DNA of 32,943 nucleotides, taken from the NCBI GenBank assembly GCA_030693155.1, contig JAUYBJ010000010.1, forward strand, positions 1 through 32,943, given 5' to 3'. Shown in pieces: positions 7,681-16,383 of this stretch (position 1 is the first letter of the stretch; every line of letters starts with the position of its first letter). This DNA is from Methylococcales bacterium. Its GTDB lineage: Bacteria; Pseudomonadota; Gammaproteobacteria; Methylococcales; Methylomonadaceae. The position numbers were made by a program, and so were the translations under genes. A model generated the notes under the pieces. The model was not told the origin of the DNA. It saw only the letters and a list, made by a program, of their open reading frames with translations, and ran no database searches.

Positions 7681-8229
7681 GCAGACAATGAAGCGGCGTG
7701 GACCAGCTCTTATAATTTAGAAGCGGGAAAAAAATATGCCGACGCATTATCAGCATTAAATGCGGTGTCAGACAGCGGTACAGATGCACAATTAGTGTTA
7801 CTGCGTAAAGGCTGGCTGACCTATCTGCAAGGCGAATACAACGAATCCGTTAAATACTACCAAGCCGCGTTAGAACAAAATGCTAAATCCCTTGATGCTG
7901 GCTTAGGTATCACCTTACCATTGCTCGCTCAACAACGCTGGCAAGAAGCGGCAATGTATTCCAAACAAGTGCTAGAGTCCGCACCCAACCAATACACCGC
8001 TTATTTACGGTTGATTGTTGCCGAAGAAGGGGCGCGTGATTGGTCGGCGATGAAAAAACACGCCGAAGCATTAACCGAACATTATCCGACTGATACGTCA
8101 GCATTTGTCTATCTGGCGCGGGCTAATGCGTGGCTGGGAGATAAAGAAGCGGCTAAAAAAGCCTATACAGCCACATTAAGCCGACTGCCTAAACATTATG
8201 AGGCAACGGCTTATTTGGCTAAGAATTAA
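7681..8229 (+). pseudogene. TPR-repeat protein lacking start and signal peptide
   Basis: The frame from 7675 reads ADADNEAAWTSSYNLEAGKK, preceded directly by TAG (7672-7674). No normal start codon precedes this mature-looking N terminus; the first candidate is GTG at 7765. About 180 residues follow with three to four tetratricopeptide-type helix pairs (YLQGEYNESVKYYQAALEQ, LPLLAQQRWQEAAMYSKQVL, LARANAWLGDKEAAKKAY). The sequence resembles exported TPR proteins that begin just after a signal peptide. A deletion joining the barrel gene upstream to this gene would explain the loss of both the barrel's end and this gene's start. Confidence 0.6.
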
Positions 8230-8244
8230 GGGAGTGTTTAAACG

Positions 8245-8276
8245 TGACTGCCAGTCCTTAAAAGGACTGGCAGTCA
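8245..8276. repeat. GACTGCCAGTCC palindromic repeat, copy 1 (possible terminator)
   Basis: Arms 8245-8259 and 8262-8276 are a perfect 15-bp inverted repeat with a 2-base loop. It lies between the end of the TPR gene and the end of amtB, so it may terminate both. Related copies are at 14571-14603 and 15398-15430. Confidence 0.8.
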
Positions 8277-8298
8277 TTCAGTTGGAGATTATGGGAGA

Positions 8299-9678
8299 TT
8301 AAAGGTTATAAGCTGTTTCGCCGTGTTCGGTGGTATCCAGACCGAGGCGTTCGTTTTCTTCAGTAACACGCAATCCGACCAGTACATCAACCAGTTTGAA
8401 AGCGGCAAATGATACTGCACCCGACCAGACGATAGCGATAACAACGCTCCATAATTGGCTGATCATTTGTGTCATCATGCTGTATTCAGCAACCGCATTG
8501 GTGACATAATCCCATACACCAGTACCGCCTAATGCTGGGCTTGCGACCACTGCTGTACCTAATGCGCCGATAATACCGCCGATACCGTGAACACCGAAAG
8601 CATCTAAAGAATCATCATATTTCAGTTTGGCTTTCAGGATAGTGACCGACCAGAAACACGCCGCACCTGAGACCAAGCCCAGTAAAATAGATCCCATAGG
8701 GCCAGCCCAGCCACACGCTGGCGTAATAGCAACCAAGCCTGCAATCGCACCAGAAGCTGCGCCTAACATACTGGGTTTACCGCGAATAATCCATTCAGCT
8801 GCCATCCATGATAATGTAGCTGCGGCGGCGGCTAATAAGGTATTGACGAACACTAATGCCGCAAGACCATTGGCTTCCAGATTTGAGCCGACGTTGAAAC
8901 CGAACCAGCCGACCCACAATAATGAAGCACCAATCATCGTCATGGTGACACTGTGCGGAGTAAGGTATTCTTTGCCGTAGCCGATACGTTTGCCGACTAA
9001 TAAACAGCCCACTAAACCAGCAACACCTGCGTTAATATGTACTACCGCGCCACCTGCAAAATCCAACGCGCCTTTTTGGAACAAAAAGCCTGCGGTTGCC
9101 AATGCCGCTTCACCGGCTTTGGCATCGGTATACGCATCGGGGCCTGCCCAATACCAAACCATGTGAGCCATTGGTAAATAAGAAAAGGTAAACCACAGGA
9201 TGGTAAATAATAAAATAGCGGAAAATTTAACCCGTTCGGCAAATGCACCGATAATTAACGCGGGGGTGATAGTAGCAAAAGTCAACTGGAAGGCTACATA
9301 AGCGTATTCAGGAATATACACGCCTTTGCTGAAAGTCGCTGCCATTGAATCGGGCGTGATACCTTTGAGAAATGCCTTGCTGAAGCCGCCAAAGAACGCA
9401 TTGCCTTCGGTGAATGCCAGACTATAACCATAGAGCGACCACAATATCGCGACCATTGAGAAAATAACAAAAATTTGCATCAACACTGAGAGCATATTTT
9501 TGACGCGAACCATGCCGCCATAAAACAACGCCAGACCGGGAATGACCATCAGAATAACCAGAACGGTGGCTATCATGACCCATGTGGTATCGCCTTTGTT
9601 GACGGTGGGTGTAACTGCATCAGCAAATGCGTGGGTTGCAAACGCCGATAACGCAAAAATACTTAATAATGATTTCAT
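8299..9678 (-). CDS. amtB: ammonium transporter AmtB
   Basis: The protein has 459 residues from the ATG at 9678, chosen because AGGAGG lies 4 bases upstream. An upstream in-frame ATG at 9708 would overlap glnK. A signal peptide (about 1-20) is followed by eleven predicted membrane helices. Signature segments include WVMIATVLVILMVIPGLALF, LDFAGGAVVHINAGVAGL (first pore His) and DAFGVHGIGGIIGALGTA (second pore His), which form the twin-His ammonium channel. It is 16 bases downstream of glnK, the classical glnK-amtB operon in which GlnK blocks the channel when nitrogen is plentiful. Expression should follow the sigma-54 promoter before glnK. Confidence 0.97.
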   Translation of the reverse strand: MKSLLSIFALSAFATHAFADAVTPTVNKGDTTWVMIATVLVILMVIPGLALFYGGMVRVKNMLSVLMQIFVIFSMVAILWSLYGYSLAFTEGNAFFGGFSKAFLKGITPDSMAATFSKGVYIPEYAYVAFQLTFATITPALIIGAFAERVKFSAILLFTILWFTFSYLPMAHMVWYWAGPDAYTDAKAGEAALATAGFLFQKGALDFAGGAVVHINAGVAGLVGCLLVGKRIGYGKEYLTPHSVTMTMIGASLLWVGWFGFNVGSNLEANGLAALVFVNTLLAAAAATLSWMAAEWIIRGKPSMLGAASGAIAGLVAITPACGWAGPMGSILLGLVSGAACFWSVTILKAKLKYDDSLDAFGVHGIGGIIGALGTAVVASPALGGTGVWDYVTNAVAEYSMMTQMISQLWSVVIAIVWSGAVSFAAFKLVDVLVGLRVTEENERLGLDTTEHGETAYNL

Positions 9679-9694
9679 AAGACCTCCTGTTAAA

Positions 9695-10096
<402 letters not shown>

Positions 10097-10146
10097 TCAA
10101 CACCGCGTATCTTCTGGGATTGGCTTTTTATTTTAAATCCTATTAC

Positions 10147-10161
10147 GCGCCATAGTGGTTC
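10147..10161. promoter_or_regulatory. second, weaker NtrC-like site
   Basis: GCGCCATAGTGGTTC keeps the GC-CCA/TGG half-site layout of an NtrC dyad with mismatches in the outer bases. It lies 21 bases from the stronger site, the kind of tandem spacing seen at NtrC enhancers. Confidence 0.4.
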
Positions 10162-10174
10162 ATACGGATTTTTA

Positions 10175-10191
10175 TGCACATTATTGGTGCA
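10175..10191. promoter_or_regulatory. NtrC-like enhancer dyad
   Basis: TGCACATTATTGGTGCA has TGCAC and GTGCA separated by 7 bases, the 17-bp spacing of NtrC sites. It lies about 118 bases upstream of the predicted glnK start point and about 130 bases upstream of the plus-strand one. Confidence 0.65.
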
Positions 10192-10287
10192 CCATAATCA
10201 GCTGCATAACCTTGGTAAAAAACCATTACAATGACAGCAGTAGCATAGCGGGCATTTTCAGCTACAATTTATTTCGTCATACTATTT

Positions 10288-10304
10288 ATGGCATTGATGT
10301 TGCT
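10288..10304 (+). promoter_or_regulatory. candidate sigma-54 promoter for the ATP-grasp/alpha-E operon
   Basis: ATGGCATTGATGTTGCT has GG-N10-GC spacing, TGGCA at -24 and a full TTGCT at -12. The start point would be near 10315, giving a leader of about 97 bases before the ATG at 10413. Confidence 0.6.
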
Positions 10305-10412
10305 TTATCTTACATAACAACTGAATCGGGCTTATGGTTAAAAAATCTAAGGGTTTTTGCACCATGTTGAAACAAGCCTGCACCATTAAGTGAACAATAG
10401 GATGTAAAGGTT

Positions 10413-11867
10413 ATGGCTACAACTTCACTCTGGGATAACTACCAAGCTGATAAGGCTTACGATGAAATGCTTGACCCTCAAGGCAATGCCAGAGCTCTGT
10501 GTGCTAGCTTGGGACAATATTTACAAACACTGGATAGCGATGCACTGAAAGGTCGTCGTAATGCTGCCGATGCTGCCATTCTGGAAATGGGCATTACCTT
10601 TACCGTCTACAGTGACAAAGGCAATATCGACCGCGCGTGGCCGTTTGACATCATTCCCCGCCTCATTGAACATCAGGAATGGAAAAAAATAGAAGCGGGT
10701 TTGCAGCAACGCCTGAAAGCCCTGAACTGCTTTATTGATGATGTTTATAACGAACAGTCTATTATTAAAGACGGTTTATTGCCCGCCGAGTTGATTCACA
10801 GCTCCAGCAATTTTCGTAAAGAATGTATCGGGATGAAGCCGAAGTTCGGCAGCTGGGCAAATATCTGCGGCAGTGATTTGGTCAGAGCGGGTGATGGCAC
10901 GATGTATGTATTGGAAGACAATCTGCGCGTCCCGTCTGGCGTATCGTACATGATTGCCAATCGCGTCATTACCAAACGAGTGTTTCCTGAGCTGTTGCAA
11001 AACCTTAATATCATGCCTGTTGATGCCTATCCAATGAAGTTATTGGAAATGCTGCTATCCCTCGCGCCACGCCCTGAAAGCACCCCTCAAATAGCCGTTC
11101 TGACACCTGGAATTTACAATTCCGCGTATTTTGAACACGCCTTTCTTGCCCAACAAATGGGCGTAGAATTAGTAGAAGGCTGTGATTTAGTGGTAAAAGC
11201 CGATGACTGCGTGTATATGCGCACCATTAAGGGGCTGGAAAAAGTCGATGTAATTTATCGACGTATTGATGATTTATTTCTCGACCCCGAAGTATTTCAT
11301 AAAGATTCCATGTTAGGTGTAAAAGGCTTAATGCGGGCATGGAAAGCGGGTAATGTTGCATTAGCTAATGCACCAGGTGCGGGCGTTGCCGATGATAAAG
11401 TGATTTATGCCTATGTACCTGAGATGATTCGCTATTATTTGAATGAAGAACCCATCCTGCCCAACGTGCCGACTTATTTATGCAGTGAACCTGAACAACT
11501 CAATTATGTACTGGAACATTTGGCTGAACTGGTGGTAAAACCCGCGAATGAATCGGGTGGTTATGGAATGTTAATCGGCCCTCACGCCAGCAAAAAAGAA
11601 CTCAAAGAATTTCACAAACTGATTCAACAACATCCGCGCAATTATATTGCTCAGCCAACGCTTGCGCTGTCTACCTGTCCGACACTGTGTAATGACAAAC
11701 TTGAACCACGTCATATTGATTTACGCCCCTTTATTCTGCAAGGCGAACACAGTTTTGTAACAGCGGGAGGTCTGACGCGGGTTGCTTTACGCGCAGGCTC
11801 ACTGGTAGTCAACTCCTCGCAAGGGGGTGGCAGTAAAGACACTTGGATTATCAATACGGAGCAATAA
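10413..11867 (+). CDS. circularly permuted ATP-grasp protein (stand-alone)
   Basis: The protein has 484 residues. It has the COG2308/CP_ATPgrasp pattern: an N-terminal YDEMLDP segment, MGITFTVYSDKGNIDRAWPFDIIPRLI, DGLLPAELI, the ATP-site LEDNLRVPSGVSYMIANR, then VYRRIDDLFLDPE-like and a C-terminal LVVKPANESGGYGM and SSQGGGSKDTWI. The family is predicted to form amide bonds, possibly peptide synthesis (amidoligase systems described by Iyer and Aravind). It is followed 2 bases later by the alpha-E gene. It is paralogous to the N-terminal half of the fused protein at 16380-18950. The actual substrate is unknown. Confidence 0.9.
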   Translation: MATTSLWDNYQADKAYDEMLDPQGNARALCASLGQYLQTLDSDALKGRRNAADAAILEMGITFTVYSDKGNIDRAWPFDIIPRLIEHQEWKKIEAGLQQRLKALNCFIDDVYNEQSIIKDGLLPAELIHSSSNFRKECIGMKPKFGSWANICGSDLVRAGDGTMYVLEDNLRVPSGVSYMIANRVITKRVFPELLQNLNIMPVDAYPMKLLEMLLSLAPRPESTPQIAVLTPGIYNSAYFEHAFLAQQMGVELVEGCDLVVKADDCVYMRTIKGLEKVDVIYRRIDDLFLDPEVFHKDSMLGVKGLMRAWKAGNVALANAPGAGVADDKVIYAYVPEMIRYYLNEEPILPNVPTYLCSEPEQLNYVLEHLAELVVKPANESGGYGMLIGPHASKKELKEFHKLIQQHPRNYIAQPTLALSTCPTLCNDKLEPRHIDLRPFILQGEHSFVTAGGLTRVALRAGSLVVNSSQGGGSKDTWIINTEQ

Positions 11868-11869
11868 TT

Positions 11870-12811
11870 ATGTTATCACGATCTGCTGAACGTCTTTATT
11901 GGTTAGCGCGACAATTGGAACGCACCGAAAATACCGCTCGCTTAATCAGCGTCACCATGAATTTAATTTACGACTTACCTTATGGCACGGAAGTCGGCTG
12001 GCGCAATTTACTGACTATTTGCGGTGTTGAAGACGCATTTAACAAAAGCCTCAAAAAACCCACCGAGCAACATATCATTCGTTTTTTGCTGGTCGATGTG
12101 GAAAATCCAAGCTCATTATTATCTTCACTGTCTTTTGCGCGTGAAAACAGCCGCATTACGCGTGAATTGATGCCGGATGAAGCATGGGAACAAGTCAACG
12201 AAATGTATTTATACGCGACCCATAATATCGAACTGCTATCAAATCGGCGCGGACGATTACTGTTTTTGCAGGAAATCATGCGTGGTTGCCAACGCTTTAC
12301 CGGCTTTATGGCAGGGGCAATGAGTCACAATGACAGTTACCGCTTTATCTGTCTGGGTCGTAACATTGAACGTGCCGACATGACCACGCGCATCATGGAT
12401 TCGGGTACGGTGTTACTGGCAGAAGACAGGAATAGCCTGACGCGGGAATATGAAAGTATTTTGTGGCTTAATGTACTGAAATCATTGAGTGCACTGCTGA
12501 TGTATCGCAAACAGGTTCGGCAATATATTAAAGGCAAAGATGTATTGAACTTTTTACTGAAAAACCCCGATTTTCCCAGCTCGGTCAAACATTGCCTGCA
12601 TGAAATTTCGCATTGCTGTATTGGCAAACTGCCTAATTCGGAGGCATTGGTACAACAGCTTAATGTCTTGGAAGAATACCTGTTAGCCGTTGATATGACG
12701 GTAACCACGCCCTTGGAACTGCACAAAACACTGGATGGTTTGCAAACTGAGTTTAATGTGCTGCATGAAAAAATCGCTGAGACGTGGTTTTTTAATAACC
12801 TGACGGAGTGA
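11870..12811 (+). CDS. alpha-E domain protein (DUF403)
   Basis: The protein has 313 residues from the ATG at 11870. This start is chosen because GGAG lies upstream and it follows the previous stop by 2 bases. It is all-helical, with the two family Glu-Arg motifs seen as YWLARQLERTENTARL near the N terminus and CLGRNIERADMTTRIM in the middle. The alpha-E family (COG2307) almost always accompanies the permuted ATP-grasp protein, separately or fused, and is thought to work with it. Here the pair is split, whereas the paralog on the minus strand is fused. It is convergent with the Anbu gene. Confidence 0.9.
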   Translation: MLSRSAERLYWLARQLERTENTARLISVTMNLIYDLPYGTEVGWRNLLTICGVEDAFNKSLKKPTEQHIIRFLLVDVENPSSLLSSLSFARENSRITRELMPDEAWEQVNEMYLYATHNIELLSNRRGRLLFLQEIMRGCQRFTGFMAGAMSHNDSYRFICLGRNIERADMTTRIMDSGTVLLAEDRNSLTREYESILWLNVLKSLSALLMYRKQVRQYIKGKDVLNFLLKNPDFPSSVKHCLHEISHCCIGKLPNSEALVQQLNVLEEYLLAVDMTVTTPLELHKTLDGLQTEFNVLHEKIAETWFFNNLTE

Positions 12812-12876
12812 GGGGGAGTAATCCAAACAAGATATGTAGGTAGGGTTAGCGCAGCGCAACCCGATCTACGACTGGT

Positions 12877-12922
12877 GTGGGAGGGGTTTTAACCCCGATT
12901 TCGAGGCTAAAGCCTCTCCCAC
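12877..12922. repeat. diverged copy of the GTGGGAGAGGC palindrome
   Basis: Arms 12877-12897 and 12902-12922 match the 4497 repeat. The right arm is identical, while the left arm has changed to the self-complementary GGGGTTTTAACCCC. Either arm can fold on itself. It lies between the convergent alpha-E and Anbu genes, next to another dyad (GGGTT..AACCC near 12843-12862), so it may serve as a terminator. Confidence 0.75.
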
Positions 12923-12934
12923 GCAAATGCTTGG

Positions 12935-13690
12935 CTACAAATTAACCCGCATCAGTTTAACCAAGCCTTTATCCAGATGCGGTAACTCTGCTATCGCTTC
13001 TTTCAGTTTGGCTTCCCAGCTGCGTCTCAGGTGTAACATATAGTCGTTGTCGTCATCAAAGCAATAATACTCTGCCAGACTAAACGTGCCTTTACGGTAA
13101 ACCAGCATTTCCACGGGTGCGCCGACACTGGCATTACTACGGATGGTAGAGTCCATAGACACTAAGCAGCACCGCGCCGCTTCGTCTATTGAGGTATCCA
13201 ATTTCAAGAATCTATCCAAAATCGGCTTGCCGTATTTGCTCTCGCCAATTTGTAAAAATGGCGTGTTAGATGACGTGGTAATGCTGTTGCCTTCGGAATA
13301 AACCATGTAAGCACCATGCGGATCATCGCCGATTTGACCCGCTAAAATAAAGCTGGCGGCGGGATTAAAAGCCGATTGCCCTTGAGAATTTTTATGCTGT
13401 TTTTGTTTTTCAACACTGACATGACCCAGATATTCAGCCGCTTCAAACAAACTTTCCACGGTATTGAAATTAACAGGGACATTTTTGATTTTGTCGCGGT
13501 GCAATTGTTCTAAAACAGCTTGCGTCGTCGCCAGATTACCCGCGCACAGTAAGACAATCTTGCGATCACTTATCGTATCAAAGGCGTGCATTTTGCCGTG
13601 TGTGCTGACATTATCAATGCCCGCATTGGTTCTTGAATCAGAAACCAGAATAAGTCCCTCGTCTATAGAGGCTGCAATACAATAAGTCAT
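12935..13690 (-). CDS. Anbu, proteasome/HslV-like peptidase
   Basis: The protein has 251 residues, starting MTYCIAASIDEGLILVSDSR. Removal of Met exposes Thr1. Asp17 (SDSRTN) and Lys32 (THGKM) sit where the Ntn-hydrolase proteasome subunits have their catalytic Asp and Lys. The IVLLCAGNLATTQAVLEQL helix and the AARCCLVSMDSTIRSNASVG segment follow the beta-subunit pattern. Anbu (COG3484) is known to co-occur with permuted ATP-grasp, alpha-E and transglutaminase genes, as it does here. A role in degrading or trimming the product of those enzymes is inferred. It ends in TAG and lies 35 bases after the transglutaminase gene, with which it is probably co-transcribed. Confidence 0.9.
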   Translation of the reverse strand: MTYCIAASIDEGLILVSDSRTNAGIDNVSTHGKMHAFDTISDRKIVLLCAGNLATTQAVLEQLHRDKIKNVPVNFNTVESLFEAAEYLGHVSVEKQKQHKNSQGQSAFNPAASFILAGQIGDDPHGAYMVYSEGNSITTSSNTPFLQIGESKYGKPILDRFLKLDTSIDEAARCCLVSMDSTIRSNASVGAPVEMLVYRKGTFSLAEYYCFDDDNDYMLHLRRSWEAKLKEAIAELPHLDKGLVKLMRVNL

Positions 13691-13725
13691 GTGCGTTTAG
13701 TCATTGTTATTAAAATTATAATAGG

Positions 13726-14514
13726 TCAATTATCCAGCAAATCAACGCGAACGTCCATGCTGTTCAATGAACAACCTGAACCAAATTGATGGAATATAGA
13801 AACATCGGCGGCATCGCGTCCAAAAGCAATCACTACTCTACCGCCACGCGGCTCTTGTTGCGTGGGGTCAAACGTGTACCAGCGATTACCGATATAGGCT
13901 TCAAACCAAGCGTGTAAATCCATCGGTTGCAGGTTGTATAAATAACCGACCACCAGTCGCGCGGGGATGCTGATACTACGACACAAGGCAATAGCAACGT
14001 GAGCAAGGTCACGGCATACGCCATGTCCCAGATGATGAACTTCAGTGGCTGATAAAGGGAATTCACTGGTGCCGGGTAAATAGTCGATAGACTCTCGCAC
14101 CCAATCATTAATTTTACTGACCTGATCGTAACCCAGCAAAACGTCAGCTGTTATTTCTCTGGCAAGATCGCCAAATCGGTCAGATTCACAATAGCGGCTC
14201 GGTAACAGAAACGGTAGCACCAGATTGGGAAGATACTGTATTTCCACAAAACCCGCGCCGAGTGCAACATCAATAGTATTCATAACTGTCACCTCCGCCG
14301 AGGTATTAATCAACAACTCGCCGATAGGCGTAACCAGATGCTGACACGAATTACCAAAACCATCGGTGCTTTCTATCAGTAGAACAGAAGGATCAATATG
14401 ATAAACCTCGCTATTCACCCATTGTTGATAACCTCTGAAAGGACGTAACATTAAAATTAAAAAACTCGATTCAACTACCTCGAAATGCAGATCACAACTC
14501 ACTTTCAATTTCAT
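13726..14514 (-). CDS. transglutaminase-like cysteine protein 1
   Basis: The protein has 262 residues. An N-terminal beta domain (about 1-110) precedes the transglutaminase core. The catalytic Cys is near residue 167 (GHGVCRDLAHVAIALCR), the His is in MDLHAWFEAYI, and the Asp is in WYTFDPTQQ, so the triad is complete. It ends with GRDAADVSIFHQFG, usual for the COG1305 proteins of Anbu clusters. These are thought to act as peptidases or amide-transfer enzymes. It is upstream of Anbu on the same strand. A palindromic repeat separates it from the ParA-like gene upstream. Confidence 0.9.
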   Translation of the reverse strand: MKLKVSCDLHFEVVESSFLILMLRPFRGYQQWVNSEVYHIDPSVLLIESTDGFGNSCQHLVTPIGELLINTSAEVTVMNTIDVALGAGFVEIQYLPNLVLPFLLPSRYCESDRFGDLAREITADVLLGYDQVSKINDWVRESIDYLPGTSEFPLSATEVHHLGHGVCRDLAHVAIALCRSISIPARLVVGYLYNLQPMDLHAWFEAYIGNRWYTFDPTQQEPRGGRVVIAFGRDAADVSIFHQFGSGCSLNSMDVRVDLLDN

Positions 14515-14570
14515 GTAGATATAGCCCGTATGATTTTTTGGTAATGGGTTAAGCCTGTTACAACAAATGA

Positions 14571-14603
14571 ATGATTGCCAGTCCTTAAAGAACTGGTAGT
14601 CAT
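14571..14603. repeat. GACTGCCAGTCC palindromic repeat, copy 2
   Basis: Arms 14571-14586 and 14588-14603 are 16 bases each with three mismatches around one base. The sequence is close to copies at 8245 and 15398. It sits between the ParA-like gene and transglutaminase 1 and could partly terminate transcription. Confidence 0.7.
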
Positions 14604-14635
14604 AAAAATAACAGATTCAATACACCGCCGATTGT

Positions 14636-15331
14636 TTAAACAGCCAATGAATCAATTTCTTTATACGCATGGTTCAGCCAGATTTTCACCCGCTGTCTTT
14701 CCAATAATCCCAAGGCACTCAAACTATCGGCATCTTTGTTTTTTGCCGCCCAGAAACTATAACTATTGCTATCTACTTTAGTCATCACAGGCGGGTGCAG
14801 TTTTTTTAGGGTAATCACTTTGGCATCAAATGCTAGTGCGCGTTCTTTAACGCCCGATGATTCCAGTATCGTAAAGTGTTCATCACGCAGTTGATTCTGC
14901 ACCAGCACATAATTAACGCGGGCGCGGAATTTATCCAGCAATTTGTTCAGTAAATCCACGCAGTCTTTACCTGAATCCATAACATTCCAATAGCAGACGT
15001 TAATATCCAGTTCTTCTGCCAATTCCAGTACGCCAGATTCGTCCATCCATTTTATTAATGGATAATGCGTTTGGGCGGCAAGATCAACTAATATACGTTT
15101 TTCAGGATACTCGGTAGCGGTTTCAATAATCGCGTCCAGACTTTGATAATCGTCAATAATCGTCGGTGAGGCATAATCGGCGTAAAAGCGTAGCAACGAG
15201 CCATGCGATCTATCGGTATCAAAACCGATAAACGGAATGTCATGGTCAATCATGTATTGTGCCAACAGCCGCGCAACCACTGATTTGCCAACGCCGCCTT
15301 TTTCACCGCCGATAAAATGAATGGTACTCAT
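14636..15331 (-). CDS. ParA/MinD-like P-loop ATPase
   Basis: The protein has 231 residues. It begins with a deviant Walker A GGEKGGVGKSVVARLLAQ at the N terminus, then GFDTDRSHGS (switch-like Asp) and RILVDLAAQTHYPL (Walker B). It resembles ParA/MinD or plasmid mobilisation ATPases but lacks an N-terminal DNA-binding domain and has no parB next to it. GGAG lies before the ATG. It is placed between two transglutaminase genes of the Anbu cluster, bounded by palindromic repeats on both sides. A link to that system, such as localisation, is inferred from position. It could also be an unrelated insertion. Confidence 0.8.
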   Translation of the reverse strand: MSTIHFIGGEKGGVGKSVVARLLAQYMIDHDIPFIGFDTDRSHGSLLRFYADYASPTIIDDYQSLDAIIETATEYPEKRILVDLAAQTHYPLIKWMDESGVLELAEELDINVCYWNVMDSGKDCVDLLNKLLDKFRARVNYVLVQNQLRDEHFTILESSGVKERALAFDAKVITLKKLHPPVMTKVDSNSYSFWAAKNKDADSLSALGLLERQRVKIWLNHAYKEIDSLAV

Positions 15332-15358
15332 GTAATCTCCAAAAAATTAAAACCGTAG

Positions 15359-15384
15359 GGTGGGCAACGCTTTTTTTGCCCACC
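15359..15384. repeat. GGTGGGCA hairpin repeat
   Basis: GGTGGGCA (15359-15366) pairs with TGCCCACC (15377-15384), with a T-rich loop. A longer relative (12-bp stem) lies at 29777-29807, and a degenerate one lies near 20295-20318. Confidence 0.7.
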
Positions 15385-15397
15385 GTTGTTATCAACT

Positions 15398-15430
15398 ACG
15401 ACTGCCAGTCCTCGAAGGACTGGCAGTCGT
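15398..15430. repeat. GACTGCCAGTCC palindromic repeat, copy 3
   Basis: Arms 15398-15412 and 15416-15430 are a perfect 15-bp inverted repeat with loop CGA. It lies 12 bases after the stop of transglutaminase 2 and is a possible terminator for the operon upstream of it. Confidence 0.8.
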
Positions 15431-15441
15431 TAAACAAATGT

Positions 15442-16383
15442 TTATTCCAGCCTCAACACATCCACCGACACCGACAGCGTATGTTGTCCGCCACCGAACG
15501 CAATGCCTTTTAACGGGGTCACATCAGCATAATCACGTCCCCATGCCAGCGTGATATGCTGGTCTAATGGTACGGTATTATTGGTGGGATCAAAATCCAG
15601 CCAGCCCGTATTGGGAATATACACGGAAAACCACGCATGAGACGCATCCGCACCGACCAGCCGCTGTTTACCCGCTTCGGGTACGGTTTCCACATAGCCG
15701 CTGATATAACGGGCGGCGATGTTATAGGAGCGTAAACAGCCGATTGCCAAATGAGCAAAATCCTGACATACACCGCGCCGATGACTCAGTACATCAGATA
15801 ACGGTGTCGCAATAGTGGTAAAACTGGGGTCGTAGGTAAAATCTCGATAAATGCGCTGCATTAAATCGTGTACCACATAGACCAGCGGGCGATTGGCTTG
15901 AAATGACGATTGTGCATAATCGGCAAGCTCAGGCATAACGGTAATCATCGGAGAATCCAGCACATATTGCTTGGCATCGAGTAATTCCAGTATCTGTTCC
16001 TGATTGGATAACTGAGTTTGGCTTTGCCCCTGCTGACTTTGTGTTTGTCCTTGCAACGGCATTTCCTGTAATACGTTACGCGCCTGTTCCCATGTTATCC
16101 GATTAGCTAAATCTGAGTTATTTTGTCTGGGAAATATGGTGACTTCATTAACAGCCGTCACCGTCAATTGGGTATGCGGCTGCTGAATGGCAAAATAAGT
16201 GACATGATTGCCGAAAAAATCCACCCATTCACGAAAATCCGTCGGTATCGGTTGAATATCAAACTGACTGTGATGACACTGTTGCCGCCAGAAATTGCGC
16301 GGCTGGAGTCGGGCTTCATTCTGACACAGCCCGACGGGCTGACTGTAACGATAGTAGGTAATATGCGTGATACGGTATTTCAC
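15442..16383 (-). CDS. transglutaminase-like cysteine protein 2
   Basis: The protein has 313 residues. An N-terminal beta domain begins MKYRITHITYYRYSQPVGLC, the bacterial transglutaminase-like N-terminal module. A Gln-rich linker follows (near 125-145). The catalytic core has Cys206 (RRGVCQDFAHLAIGC), His in DASHAWFSVYI and Asp in WLDFDPTNN, all present. The tail AWGRDYADVTPLKG is the family norm. Its ATG overlaps the TGA of the fused ATP-grasp/alpha-E gene (ATGA), so the two are translationally coupled. Confidence 0.92.
   Translation of the reverse strand: MKYRITHITYYRYSQPVGLCQNEARLQPRNFWRQQCHHSQFDIQPIPTDFREWVDFFGNHVTYFAIQQPHTQLTVTAVNEVTIFPRQNNSDLANRITWEQARNVLQEMPLQGQTQSQQGQSQTQLSNQEQILELLDAKQYVLDSPMITVMPELADYAQSSFQANRPLVYVVHDLMQRIYRDFTYDPSFTTIATPLSDVLSHRRGVCQDFAHLAIGCLRSYNIAARYISGYVETVPEAGKQRLVGADASHAWFSVYIPNTGWLDFDPTNNTVPLDQHITLAWGRDYADVTPLKGIAFGGGQHTLSVSVDVLRLE

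Noticed and set aside
10155-10370. Small plus-strand coding region in the glnK/ATP-grasp gap
   Set aside because: The frame has no ribosome-binding site and atypical composition, and it runs across the regulatory dyads and the -24/-12 element.
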